A DNA stretch of 38,338 nt from an uncultured Alphaproteobacteria bacterium (lineage in GTDB: Bacteria > Pseudomonadota > Alphaproteobacteria > UBA7985), in assembly GCA_905479265.1 (NCBI GenBank), contig CAJQLX010000017.1:1-38338 (forward strand), read 5' to 3'. Shown one piece after another: positions 25,766 to 32,564 of this stretch. The notes under the pieces are model-generated. The model saw only the letters and a program-made list of their open reading frames with translations. It was not told the origin of the DNA and ran no database searches. Each line of letters starts with the position of its first letter. The first letter of the stretch is position 1. The translations under genes and the position numbers were made by a program.

Positions 25766-27103
25766 TTAGGCCAGAACGGGCTCGCTGATGGAGGCGGGCA
25801 GCTGCTTTGGTTTCTCGAACAAGCCAAGAACCGGCAGAATGACGATGAAGTAGGCGAAGTAGTACCCGGTAAAGAGTACGCCCCACTGCTGCGTCGAGCC
25901 CCAGACAAATCCATTGCCAGCGTCAATACCCAAAGGCAGACGACCAAACGGTGTTGGGATGAAGAAGGCTTCACCCGACGTTTGCGCGCCGACCAGTGCG
26001 AGGATCAAGCAACACAAGACAAAGCCCCAGAAGAAGAACTTGAAGACCGGGCGGAAACGACCGGACCGGACTGGGGATGTATCAAGCCATGGCATCATGA
26101 ACAGAACGCCAAGCGAGCCTGCCATTGCCAACGCGCCCAACTGCTTACCCGTGATGACCAAACCAAAGAGGTTCAGATCCCACGTGAAGACTTTGAGGAT
26201 CGCGTAGAATGGCAGCAAGTACCACTCTGGCACAATGTGAGACGGCAGGTTGTAGTCTGTCGGCTGGTTGTTGATCGCCTCTGCCAAGCGCTCGGGCGCC
26301 CAAGCGACCACAGCGAGATAGATGGTGAAGAACAGCGCTAGGCCGAAAATGTCCTTGAACGTGTAGTACGGGTGGAAGGACACCGTGTCTTTCTTGGACT
26401 TCAGATCAATGCCGAGCGGGTTGTTTGAACCCACAGTCTGCAGCGTCAGAATGTGCAGAATGACCACGCCAGCCAACACAAACGGCAGCAAGAAGTGCAG
26501 CGCGAAGAAGCGGTTCAGCAACGCGTCATCCACGTCCTCACCACCACGCAGCAGGATCAGGATGTCATCGCCCAAGATCGGAATGGCCGTGAAGACCTGC
26601 GTAATCACCTCAGCAGCAGCAAAGGACATAACGCCCCAAACCAGCGAGTAACCCAAGAACGCGATACCCATCATCAGGATGAGAATGACACAGCCCAAGA
26701 TCCATAGCACTTCACGAGGCGCTTTGTATGAGCCGTAGTACAAGCCACGGAACATGTGGAAAATCACGGCGATAAAGAAGAATGATGCCCCAACAGAGTG
26801 CATATATCGCAGGAACATGCCGCCCTTAACGTCGCGCATGATGTGCTCAACCGAGCGGAATGCCTGGTTGATGCCGTACGTGTCTTCTTGCACCGACGGC
26901 TTGTAGTGCATCGCCAGGAACAGGCCCGTGACGATCATCACCAACAGCATGATGCCGGCGATGGAACCGAAGTTCCACCAGTAGTTCAGGTTTTTAGGGT
27001 AGGCGTGGGCCGTCATCGAGTGATGTACAGCACGCAAAATAGGGAGACGTTCGTCGAAGCCCTTGAGGAAGGGGTTCTTGAACGGTGAACGAGAGCCAGC
27101 CAT
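25766..27103 (-). CDS. petB: Cytochrome b of the bc1 complex
   Basis: Membrane core of the bc1 complex, carrying haems bL and bH and the quinol-oxidising (Qo) and quinone-reducing (Qi) sites. The 445 residues have eight or nine membrane helices. The four haem ligands are present with the canonical 14-residue spacing: His102/His116 and His203/His217. The Qo motif PEWY is at 292-295, followed by LLPFYAILKV. The usual GYVLPWGQMSFWGATVITN block of helix C/cd reads GYSLVWGVMSFAAAEVITQ (151-169), several substitutions from the common form. AAGGAGG at the end of petA supports the ATG at 27103, and 5 bases separate the genes. Confidence 0.96.
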   Translation of the reverse strand: MAGSRSPFKNPFLKGFDERLPILRAVHHSMTAHAYPKNLNYWWNFGSIAGIMLLVMIVTGLFLAMHYKPSVQEDTYGINQAFRSVEHIMRDVKGGMFLRYMHSVGASFFFIAVIFHMFRGLYYGSYKAPREVLWILGCVILILMMGIAFLGYSLVWGVMSFAAAEVITQVFTAIPILGDDILILLRGGEDVDDALLNRFFALHFLLPFVLAGVVILHILTLQTVGSNNPLGIDLKSKKDTVSFHPYYTFKDIFGLALFFTIYLAVVAWAPERLAEAINNQPTDYNLPSHIVPEWYLLPFYAILKVFTWDLNLFGLVITGKQLGALAMAGSLGVLFMMPWLDTSPVRSGRFRPVFKFFFWGFVLCCLILALVGAQTSGEAFFIPTPFGRLPLGIDAGNGFVWGSTQQWGVLFTGYYFAYFIVILPVLGLFEKPKQLPASISEPVLA

Positions 27104-27108
27104 CGGCC

Positions 27109-27657
27109 TTAGGCCTCCTTACCAATCACAATCATTTCGTCAGAAGCGAAGAAGTACTTCGGCACAGGTAGGTTCGCAGGCGACGGGCCCTTACGGATCC
27201 GGCCCGACGTGTCGAACTGCGAGTTGTGGCACGGACAGAAAAAGCCACCAAACTCACCGCGTTTCTCACCGGAAGCCGTGCCTTGCGGCGGGCAGCCCAA
27301 GTGTGGGCACTGCAACCGCAGCACCAGCCACTCAGGACGCTGAACGCGCTCGGCGTCCGTCTGCTGATCACGCAACTTTTCAGAGTCACCTGCAACAGCG
27401 GCTTCAATCTCAGCGGCGGTCCGGCGGCGCACGGAGTATTTCTTCCGGCCAGCGGATGCGACGATGCCTGAGCCTTCGGCGATACCTTCCAAAGATACTT
27501 CGATCACCCCGCCGCCCGCGACATCACGGGTAGGGGTCATTGTGCGTACCAGCGCCACGCCAGCAGAGGCGGCACCAATGCCTGCCATTGCCATTGTGGA
27601 CAATACGATGAAGTTCCGGCGATCCGGGTTTGCGACGTCGGTCGGCGTTCCAGCCAT
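27109..27657 (-). CDS. petA: Rieske iron-sulfur subunit of the bc1 complex
   Basis: Periplasmic [2Fe-2S] protein anchored by an N-terminal helix. The 182 residues begin with twin-arginine NPDRRNFIVLSTMAMAGIG, consistent with Tat export, then a membrane anchor (about 15-38) and the Rieske domain. The cluster ligands are Cys117 and His119 (CPHLGC) and Cys141 and His144 (CPCHNS); Cys122 and Cys143 should form the stabilising disulfide. Compared with the common CTHLGC and CPCHGSHYD, the second motif reads CPCHNSQFD, so the Tyr that hydrogen-bonds the cluster is Phe148, while Ser146 is kept. It is the first gene of the pet operon. Confidence 0.96.
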   Translation of the reverse strand: MAGTPTDVANPDRRNFIVLSTMAMAGIGAASAGVALVRTMTPTRDVAGGGVIEVSLEGIAEGSGIVASAGRKKYSVRRRTAAEIEAAVAGDSEKLRDQQTDAERVQRPEWLVLRLQCPHLGCPPQGTASGEKRGEFGGFFCPCHNSQFDTSGRIRKGPSPANLPVPKYFFASDEMIVIGKEA

Positions 27658-27957
27658 TGGCGAAGTCCTTCTACATTAATACTGAGCAGTGCCCGTCAGA
27701 GATGACGGACCCTGCCGCGAACAGAGGCGAAATACGCATCATGTCGTCCAAGATTCATCTCGGACAGTTACCCTGTTTGACATGTGTTCAAACTCAGGCC
27801 GATATGACGCAACGACGCCCCATTAATCCTGTTGTGTGACGGCTCTACCAAAGCCCCTGTTGAGGGTCTAGTCCCGCTATTCGATAAGCTGTTATTCGAG
27901 TTTACTCATTAATCACCTGACGCGCCCGGTTTGCGCCCCTGTTGTGGACCATTTTTG
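27658..27957. other. Divergent promoter region petA / trmL
   Basis: Three hundred bases with no supported gene between the divergent pet operon and trmL, so both promoters should lie here. A small hairpin, CCGTCA (27693-27698) and TGACGG (27703-27708) around loop GAGA, lies 36 bases before the petA start and would be in its leader RNA. No clear consensus promoter or riboswitch was recognised. Confidence 0.5.
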
Positions 27958-28443
27958 ATGCTGATTCAGCCCTCTATCGCCTTGTTTGAACCCGATATTC
28001 CGCAGAATGCGGGATCAATCATGCGACTTTGCGCCTGCCTGAATTTACCGCTGCATATCATCGAGCCCTGCGGCTTTTTGCTTAATGACCGCAAGTTGCG
28101 CCGTGCTGGGATGGATTATCTTGCCGGAGTGTCGCTCAGCCGACACATAGACTGGTCTGCGTTTGAGGAATCCTCTGGCGGACACCGGCGGGTGCTGGCG
28201 TCTGCGCATGCCGACACGCTGTTGCCCGATTTTGCTTTTGAGCCCGGAGACATCATTATCATGGGGCGCGAAAGCGCCGGGGCGCCGGACTATGTGCATC
28301 AGGCGTGTCAGCATCGCGTGCGCTTGCCTCTGGTTCCGGGCCAAAGATCCATAAATGTAGCGCAGGCCGCGAGCATCTTTGCGTTCGAAGCCTGCCGCCA
28401 GTTGAATTGGTTTACCCACTTGGGAGACGAGCACCGTGACTAA
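27958..28443 (+). CDS. trmL: tRNA (cytidine/uridine-34-2'-O)-methyltransferase
   Basis: SPOUT-class methyltransferase that 2'-O-methylates the wobble nucleotide of certain leucine tRNAs in E. coli. From the ATG at 27958 it has 161 residues, the family length. Visible features are [21 protein letters not shown] at the start, [14 protein letters not shown], and the SAM-binding trefoil-knot segments [15 protein letters not shown] and [25 protein letters not shown]. An in-frame start at 27931 would add nine unlikely residues. It overlaps hemF by 8 bases. Confidence 0.92.
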   Translation: MLIQPSIALFEPDIPQNAGSIMRLCACLNLPLHIIEPCGFLLNDRKLRRAGMDYLAGVSLSRHIDWSAFEESSGGHRRVLASAHADTLLPDFAFEPGDIIIMGRESAGAPDYVHQACQHRVRLPLVPGQRSINVAQAASIFAFEACRQLNWFTHLGDEHRD

Positions 28444-29359
28444 GCCTGCAAGCAGTTCCGAGGATAAACACTGGTGGCAGGGCGCATCGCCGCTGCCGGA
28501 TGACGTGACGTTGAGCCAGCGCAAGCAGCAGGCAGAAGATTGGTTTCGCGGGTTGCGCGACCGGATTTGCGGCGACTTCGAAGCACTGGAGCGCTCGTGC
28601 ACGCTGGCGCACCCCCAGACGGACGGCATCGAACCGGGCACGTTCACGCGCACGGCTTGGGACAGACCCCAAGGTGGGGGCGGTGTCATGTCCGTGATGA
28701 AGGGGCGTGTGTTTGAAAAGGTTGGGGTGAACATCTCCGTCGTTTCCGGTGAGTTCAGTCCAGAGTTTGCCAAGACCATTCCCGGCGCGGACGAAAACCC
28801 GTCCTTCTATGCCGCTGGGATCAGTCTTGTGGCGCACATGCAGTCTCCGCTTGTGCCCGCTGTGCACATGAACACGCGCATGATTGTTACGACCAAGGGG
28901 TGGTTTGGCGGCGGGGCCGACCTGACCCCCATGCGCCCGCGCGACGAGGATACTCAGCACTTCCACAGCACATTGAAGCAGACGTGCGACAGCCACCACA
29001 CCGACTTTTACCCCGCCTTCAAACCGTGGTGTGATCGTTACTTCTACCTGCCCCATCGCAACGAGCCGCGCGGTGTCGGCGGTATCTTTTACGATTATGT
29101 CGATACCGGTGACTGGGACGCTGATTTTGCCTTGACCCGTGATGTGGGTGAGGGGTTCCGGCGGGCTTACGTGCCGCTGGTCGAGCAGCACTACAACACG
29201 CCGTGGACCGACGAAGACCGCCAGCACCAGTTGTTCCGGCGGGGGCGCTACGTTGAATTCAACCTTCTACACGACCGAGGAACGCTGTTTGGGCTGAAAA
29301 CGGGCGGCAATGTTGAGGCTATTCTCATGTCCTTGCCGCCAGCGGTGGGCTGGGACTGA
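28436..29359 (+). CDS. hemF: Oxygen-dependent coproporphyrinogen-III oxidase
   Basis: Oxidative decarboxylation of coproporphyrinogen III to protoporphyrinogen IX with molecular oxygen, in haem synthesis. The 307 residues carry the HemF blocks: [63 protein letters not shown], and [21 protein letters not shown], ending [12 protein letters not shown]. The start is GTG at 28436 with GGAGACGA upstream, inside the end of trmL, so the pair is translationally coupled. Its presence indicates aerobic life and fits the neighbouring bc1 genes. Confidence 0.96.
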   Translation: MTKPASSSEDKHWWQGASPLPDDVTLSQRKQQAEDWFRGLRDRICGDFEALERSCTLAHPQTDGIEPGTFTRTAWDRPQGGGGVMSVMKGRVFEKVGVNISVVSGEFSPEFAKTIPGADENPSFYAAGISLVAHMQSPLVPAVHMNTRMIVTTKGWFGGGADLTPMRPRDEDTQHFHSTLKQTCDSHHTDFYPAFKPWCDRYFYLPHRNEPRGVGGIFYDYVDTGDWDADFALTRDVGEGFRRAYVPLVEQHYNTPWTDEDRQHQLFRRGRYVEFNLLHDRGTLFGLKTGGNVEAILMSLPPAVGWD

Positions 29360-29373
29360 CCGGACAAAGAAAG

Positions 29374-29399
29374 AGGCGGCCTCCTGATGGAGACCGCCT
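29374..29399. terminator. Hairpin between convergent hemF and lysR-type gene
   Basis: AGGCGG (29374-29379) pairs with CCGCCT (29394-29399); inside, CTCC pairs with GGAG around loop TGAT with one mismatch between. It lies 15 bases after the hemF stop. Short A/T on both sides is weak, but the position suits a bidirectional terminator. Confidence 0.7.
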
Positions 29400-29429
29400 T
29401 ACTCAGAAAAAACAGTGCTGCGGGTCGCC

Positions 29430-30317
29430 TTAAAACTGCGACGCGCGGACTTTTTCCAGCAAGAAATCGCGGAAGACATTCACCCGCTGTGTGGAGCGAA
29501 GTTCCTCAGGATAGACGAAGAATGCTTGGAACGATGGGCCTTCGATGTCGGGAAGCACGCGAATCAGACGATCACGGCCTTCGACCATGTAGTCTGGGAT
29601 CGCCGCGATGCCTGCGCCTTCTTCAACAACATTCCGAATGGCGAAAATGTTGTTCAAAGACATGGCCGGACGACGCTTGCCGGTTTCACGACCAGCGGTT
29701 TCCAACCAGTTCAGATCCGGCACGGGTGGCCGTGTGTCGGTCCCGAAAATAACAATCCGGTGCTGATCAAGGTCATGCAGGGTCGAGGGCGTGCCGTATT
29801 CGTCGAGGTATTCTGGTGACGCATAGATGTGGCTGTGCGCCTCAAACAGCGGACGCTGGATCAGGTCCGGCTGGTGCGGTGGGTACAGACGAATTGCGAT
29901 ATCGGCCTGACGCATGGACAGGTCGAGTTCCTTGTCTTCAAGGATCAGGTGCAATTCGATTTCTGGGTATTTGGCCATAAACTCTGCCATCAGCGGAGCC
30001 AGCCACGTGCTGCCCAGAGCGACAGTCGCCGTGACGCGCAGGTCACCCGATGGTGAATCTTTAGAGTCGCGAAGGCGCGCCTCAACCAAAGACAGTTTGC
30101 CGAACACTTCGTGTGCAGTGTTGTAAAGCAACTCACCCTGTTCGGTGAGGATCAATCCACGCGCGTGGCGGTGGAAAAGAGTGGTCGAAAGACTTTCTTC
30201 CAAAGCGGAAATCTGACGGCTAACCGCAGACTGGCTTAGGTTCAGGTCTTCGCCGGCATGTGTGAAGCTGCCCGCTTCAGCAACAGCGTGAAAAACACGG
30301 AGTTTGTCCCAATCCAT
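29430..30317 (-). CDS. LysR-family transcriptional regulator
   Basis: DNA-binding regulator of 295 residues. The N-terminal winged helix-turn-helix is canonical: LRVFHAVAEAGSFTHAGEDLNLSQSAVSRQISALEESLSTTLFHR. A linker helix and the periplasmic-binding-protein-like ligand domain follow (LRVTATVALGSTWLAPLM, then the second lobe FGTDTRP and NNIFAIRNVVEEGAGIAAIPDYM). The ATG at 30317 has AAGGA 7 bases upstream. It converges on hemF, and no divergent target gene adjoins it, so its regulon cannot be inferred from position. Ligand unknown. Confidence 0.93.
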   Translation of the reverse strand: MDWDKLRVFHAVAEAGSFTHAGEDLNLSQSAVSRQISALEESLSTTLFHRHARGLILTEQGELLYNTAHEVFGKLSLVEARLRDSKDSPSGDLRVTATVALGSTWLAPLMAEFMAKYPEIELHLILEDKELDLSMRQADIAIRLYPPHQPDLIQRPLFEAHSHIYASPEYLDEYGTPSTLHDLDQHRIVIFGTDTRPPVPDLNWLETAGRETGKRRPAMSLNNIFAIRNVVEEGAGIAAIPDYMVEGRDRLIRVLPDIEGPSFQAFFVYPEELRSTQRVNVFRDFLLEKVRASQF

Positions 30318-30577
30318 GGGGATTCCTTCAAAACGCAGTACATTTGTATAGGCGAAAGCATTAAGCTCTGCCTTTTTTGCATGGCTTCATGCCTTGAAGT
30401 CAAACGTAAAACATCGTTTTGCACGCAAAGTGTCGCGTTTTTGTCAAGAAAGGCGGCATTAGGCGGCGCGTTGCCTAGAATCGGTAGGACTTTTGCTGCG
30501 TTTTGGCAAAAACCGTTTATGTTGAGCGTATTATAAGCCCTTGCTCACAAAGGCATTTCAAGCGCTGTCCTTGGCCA
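30318..30577. other. Intergenic stretch upstream of the lysR-type gene
   Basis: Together with the terminator that follows, about 316 bases separate the LysR start from the XRE stop. It should hold the LysR promoter on the minus strand. No gene, RNA gene or strong repeat was recognised; small plus-strand frames lack ribosome-binding sites. Confidence 0.5.
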
Positions 30578-30612
30578 CAAAAAAGGGCCGAAAGACACCC
30601 CTTCGACCCTTT
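30578..30612 (-). terminator. Terminator of the XRE regulator
   Basis: AAAGGG (30582-30587) and CCCTTT (30607-30612) with inner CGAA/TTCG form a hairpin; on the minus strand it is followed by a run of T. It begins 22 bases after the stop of the XRE gene. Confidence 0.8.
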
Positions 30613-30633
30613 GAATTTCCGTGCGTGTGCGTC

Positions 30634-31107
30634 TTAGACGTTCAAGGATTCCAGCGTCTGTTCCGCCTCTTCACCTTCATTGCCAGAGAGGGATTTCACC
30701 AAAGCGTAAACCCGACGCCGAACGATGGGATGGCTGATTTTGTAATACGAGCGAACCAGCTCCAACGTCTCGCGCTTGGCGAAGGGATCTTGGCCGTCTG
30801 GCGTATCGTGGTTGTGTTCATTTTCGTCTGGACGCTTGCCGCCGATGACATCGTCGGTCATGCCTTCGTAGAAATACGAAACAGGCACGTCCAAAATGCG
30901 GCCCAATTCATAAAGGCGACTGGCGGAAATGCGGTTGGTGCCGCGCTCATATTTCTGAACTTGCTGGAAGGACAAGTTTAACTCATCTCCCAAAGCTTCT
31001 TGAGACATGCCAAGCAACGTCCGGCGAAGTCGCAGACGCTCGCCAACGTATGCGTCAATGGCATGCGGGGACCGGGCGGAGACGCCCTTTCTAGCTGCTT
31101 CGTTCAT
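30634..31107 (-). CDS. XRE-family helix-turn-helix regulator
   Basis: Regulator of 157 residues of a type widespread in alphaproteobacteria (some members, such as PraR of rhizobia, control surface or quorum-related genes). The N-terminal HTH is clear at about 20-75: GERLRLRRTLLGMSQEALGDELNLSFQQVQKYERGTNRISASRLYELGRIL, with DVPVSYFYEG closing it. A charged linker and a C-terminal helical segment (KRETLELVRSYYKISHPIVRRRVYALVKSL) follow and may mediate dimerisation. The ATG at 31107 has GGAAAA upstream. It is divergent from the imu cassette across 431 bases. Its targets are unknown. Confidence 0.88.
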   Translation of the reverse strand: MNEAARKGVSARSPHAIDAYVGERLRLRRTLLGMSQEALGDELNLSFQQVQKYERGTNRISASRLYELGRILDVPVSYFYEGMTDDVIGGKRPDENEHNHDTPDGQDPFAKRETLELVRSYYKISHPIVRRRVYALVKSLSGNEGEEAEQTLESLNV

Positions 31108-31320
31108 AAAGTACTTTTCCGTTCTGCTGGTGCGCTGAGCCGAATACGAGGCAATGTTCAGGTCTCATTACACGCGTCCACAATAAAATTTGTTTACCTA
31201 TGGGTGCGGTGGTTGCCAAATCGCTCGCGCAAGTCTTAGTCGTGCGACGTGTTAGCCTTTGCACCCAAGAGCCGCAACAGCATAGTTATATAAATTTGGA
31301 ACGCGCTATAAAATTTTTTT

Positions 31321-31349
31321 ACTAAAAGTATCTCAAATGAGACTTTAGT
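31321..31349. repeat. Imperfect palindrome upstream of the XRE gene
   Basis: ACTAAA (31321-31326) mirrors TTTAGT (31344-31349), and within it TCTCA (31331-31335) mirrors TGAGA (31338-31342); the left arm has three extra bases. It lies in the AT-rich divergent region between the XRE and imuA genes and may be an operator. The rest of 31108-31400 shows AT-rich sequence but no gene. Confidence 0.4.
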
Positions 31350-31412
31350 TTCAAATCAACGTCGTAAATGGTGTCTTTCAAACGAAACGCGTTGCTCCCA
31401 TTTCAAAAAATA

Positions 31413-31427
31413 GAACAAAGAAAGAAC
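31413..31427 (+). promoter_or_regulatory. LexA (SOS) box upstream of imuA
   Basis: GAACAAAGAAAGAAC is a perfect GAAC-N7-GAAC direct repeat, the LexA-binding form established for alphaproteobacteria. It lies 7 bases before a possible -35 box and 111 bases before the imuA start, so the cassette is expected to be repressed by LexA and induced by DNA damage. Confidence 0.85.
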
Positions 31428-31434
31428 TTTTATG

Positions 31435-31464
31435 TTGACCAGAATCCGAATCACTCCCTAACAC
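31435..31464 (+). promoter_or_regulatory. Possible imuA promoter
   Basis: TTGACC (31435-31440), 18-bp spacer, TAACAC (31459-31464). It lies between the perfect SOS box and the degenerate second box at 31472-31486. Confidence 0.45.
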
Positions 31465-31471
31465 AGAGAGA

Positions 31472-31486
31472 GAACAAAGAGGGATC
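31472..31486 (+). promoter_or_regulatory. Degenerate second LexA box
   Basis: GAAC, seven bases, then GATC: one mismatch to GAAC-N7-GAAC, and the first eleven positions resemble the perfect box upstream. It lies 45 bases after the -35 position, just after the possible -10, where bound repressor would also block transcription. Confidence 0.4.
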
Positions 31487-31538
31487 AAAAAATCTGCCCT
31501 CTTCAAACCAATCATGACCCGAGAGTTTTGAGCACCCC

Positions 31539-32564
31539 ATGTCAACTCCTCCGTCTGGTGCGCCAGATCACACACTAGAGTCGTTGCGCGCTTTAATCGC
31601 TCAGGTAGAGCGCCGCCCAGCACCCAAATTATCTCGACCCGTTGCCGAGCAACAAGATCACCAGCGGGCTTTACCCTTTGAGGTGGCAGATATTGACGCT
31701 GCGCTGCAGGGGGGCATGGAGTACGATGTGCTGCAGGAGGTTTTGCCGGCCAGAACAGAATGGGATGATGGTCTGACAACGGCTTTCAGTGCCAGTTTGC
31801 TCGCACGCCGGCAGCAAGAGGACCAGCGCCTTAACCCTGGCCAAAACCAGCCCGCGCCCCTGTTTTGGATCGCCCAGCACGACACCGCAGGTGCGGGACT
31901 GTCCGCCCAAGGGTTGGTGAGCCTTGGTTTGGATCCGCAGGCGCTGTGGTTGGTCAACGTTCGAAATGACGCCGAAGCCCTTTGGGCGTTTGAGGAGGTT
32001 TTGGATCATCCTGACGCCTTGGGTGTGGTGTGTGAGGTTTGTCATCTGGAGCTGGCGCAGTCCCATCGCCTGAACCTCAAGGCGGCTCATACTGCGCGGG
32101 AAGATCGGGGACGGTTGCTCTTAGCTTTGCGGCGGCACAAAGGTGCACGCCGACCGCAGGCAAACCCAACCGCTGCGGCAACGCGGTGGCGTCTGGCGTC
32201 CATTCCCCCGCACCTGCTGGCGCCCAATGGACGGGGAAAGGGGCGCGCTGGGACGCCGGAACTGCGCCGCCCCGCCCGAGATGCGGCCGCACTGAGCCTT
32301 GGTCCGCAAGACGCTGGAGCCGCCATTCATCCATCCTTGCAAGAAGCCAGTGCAGACTTTGCTGCTGGCGGCCCTGCGCCATCCGCTCACGCCCTGACGC
32401 CCCCACCGGCGCATCACCCCATGCGACAGGTTCGCTGGCGCGCTGAGATGTTTCGTCAACGTGGGGGTTCCCCCGCATCCTGGCTTCTGGAGTGGTCTTA
32501 TGAGACGCATCGTTTCCGTCGTTTGTCCGAGCTTTGCGCTGTGGGCTCAGCCACACCCGAATGA
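31539..32564 (+). CDS. imuA: ImuA, RecA-like mutasome protein
   Basis: First gene of the damage-inducible imuA-imuB-dnaE2 cassette, which carries out error-prone lesion bypass. ImuA is a RecA/SulA-like protein that works with ImuB and DnaE2. The 341 residues show FEVADIDAALQGGMEYDVLQEVLPA and GLTTAFSASLLARRQQ near the start, PLFWIAQHDTA, LGLDPQALWLVNVRNDAEALWAFEEVL, and the C-terminal RQVRWRAEMFRQRGGSPASWLLEW. No Walker A motif is visible where RecA has one. A Pro/Ala-rich stretch occupies about 205-300. The ATG at 31539 is used; its last 65 bases overlap imuB. Confidence 0.88.
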   Translation: MSTPPSGAPDHTLESLRALIAQVERRPAPKLSRPVAEQQDHQRALPFEVADIDAALQGGMEYDVLQEVLPARTEWDDGLTTAFSASLLARRQQEDQRLNPGQNQPAPLFWIAQHDTAGAGLSAQGLVSLGLDPQALWLVNVRNDAEALWAFEEVLDHPDALGVVCEVCHLELAQSHRLNLKAAHTAREDRGRLLLALRRHKGARRPQANPTAAATRWRLASIPPHLLAPNGRGKGRAGTPELRRPARDAAALSLGPQDAGAAIHPSLQEASADFAAGGPAPSAHALTPPPAHHPMRQVRWRAEMFRQRGGSPASWLLEWSYETHRFRRLSELCAVGSATPE

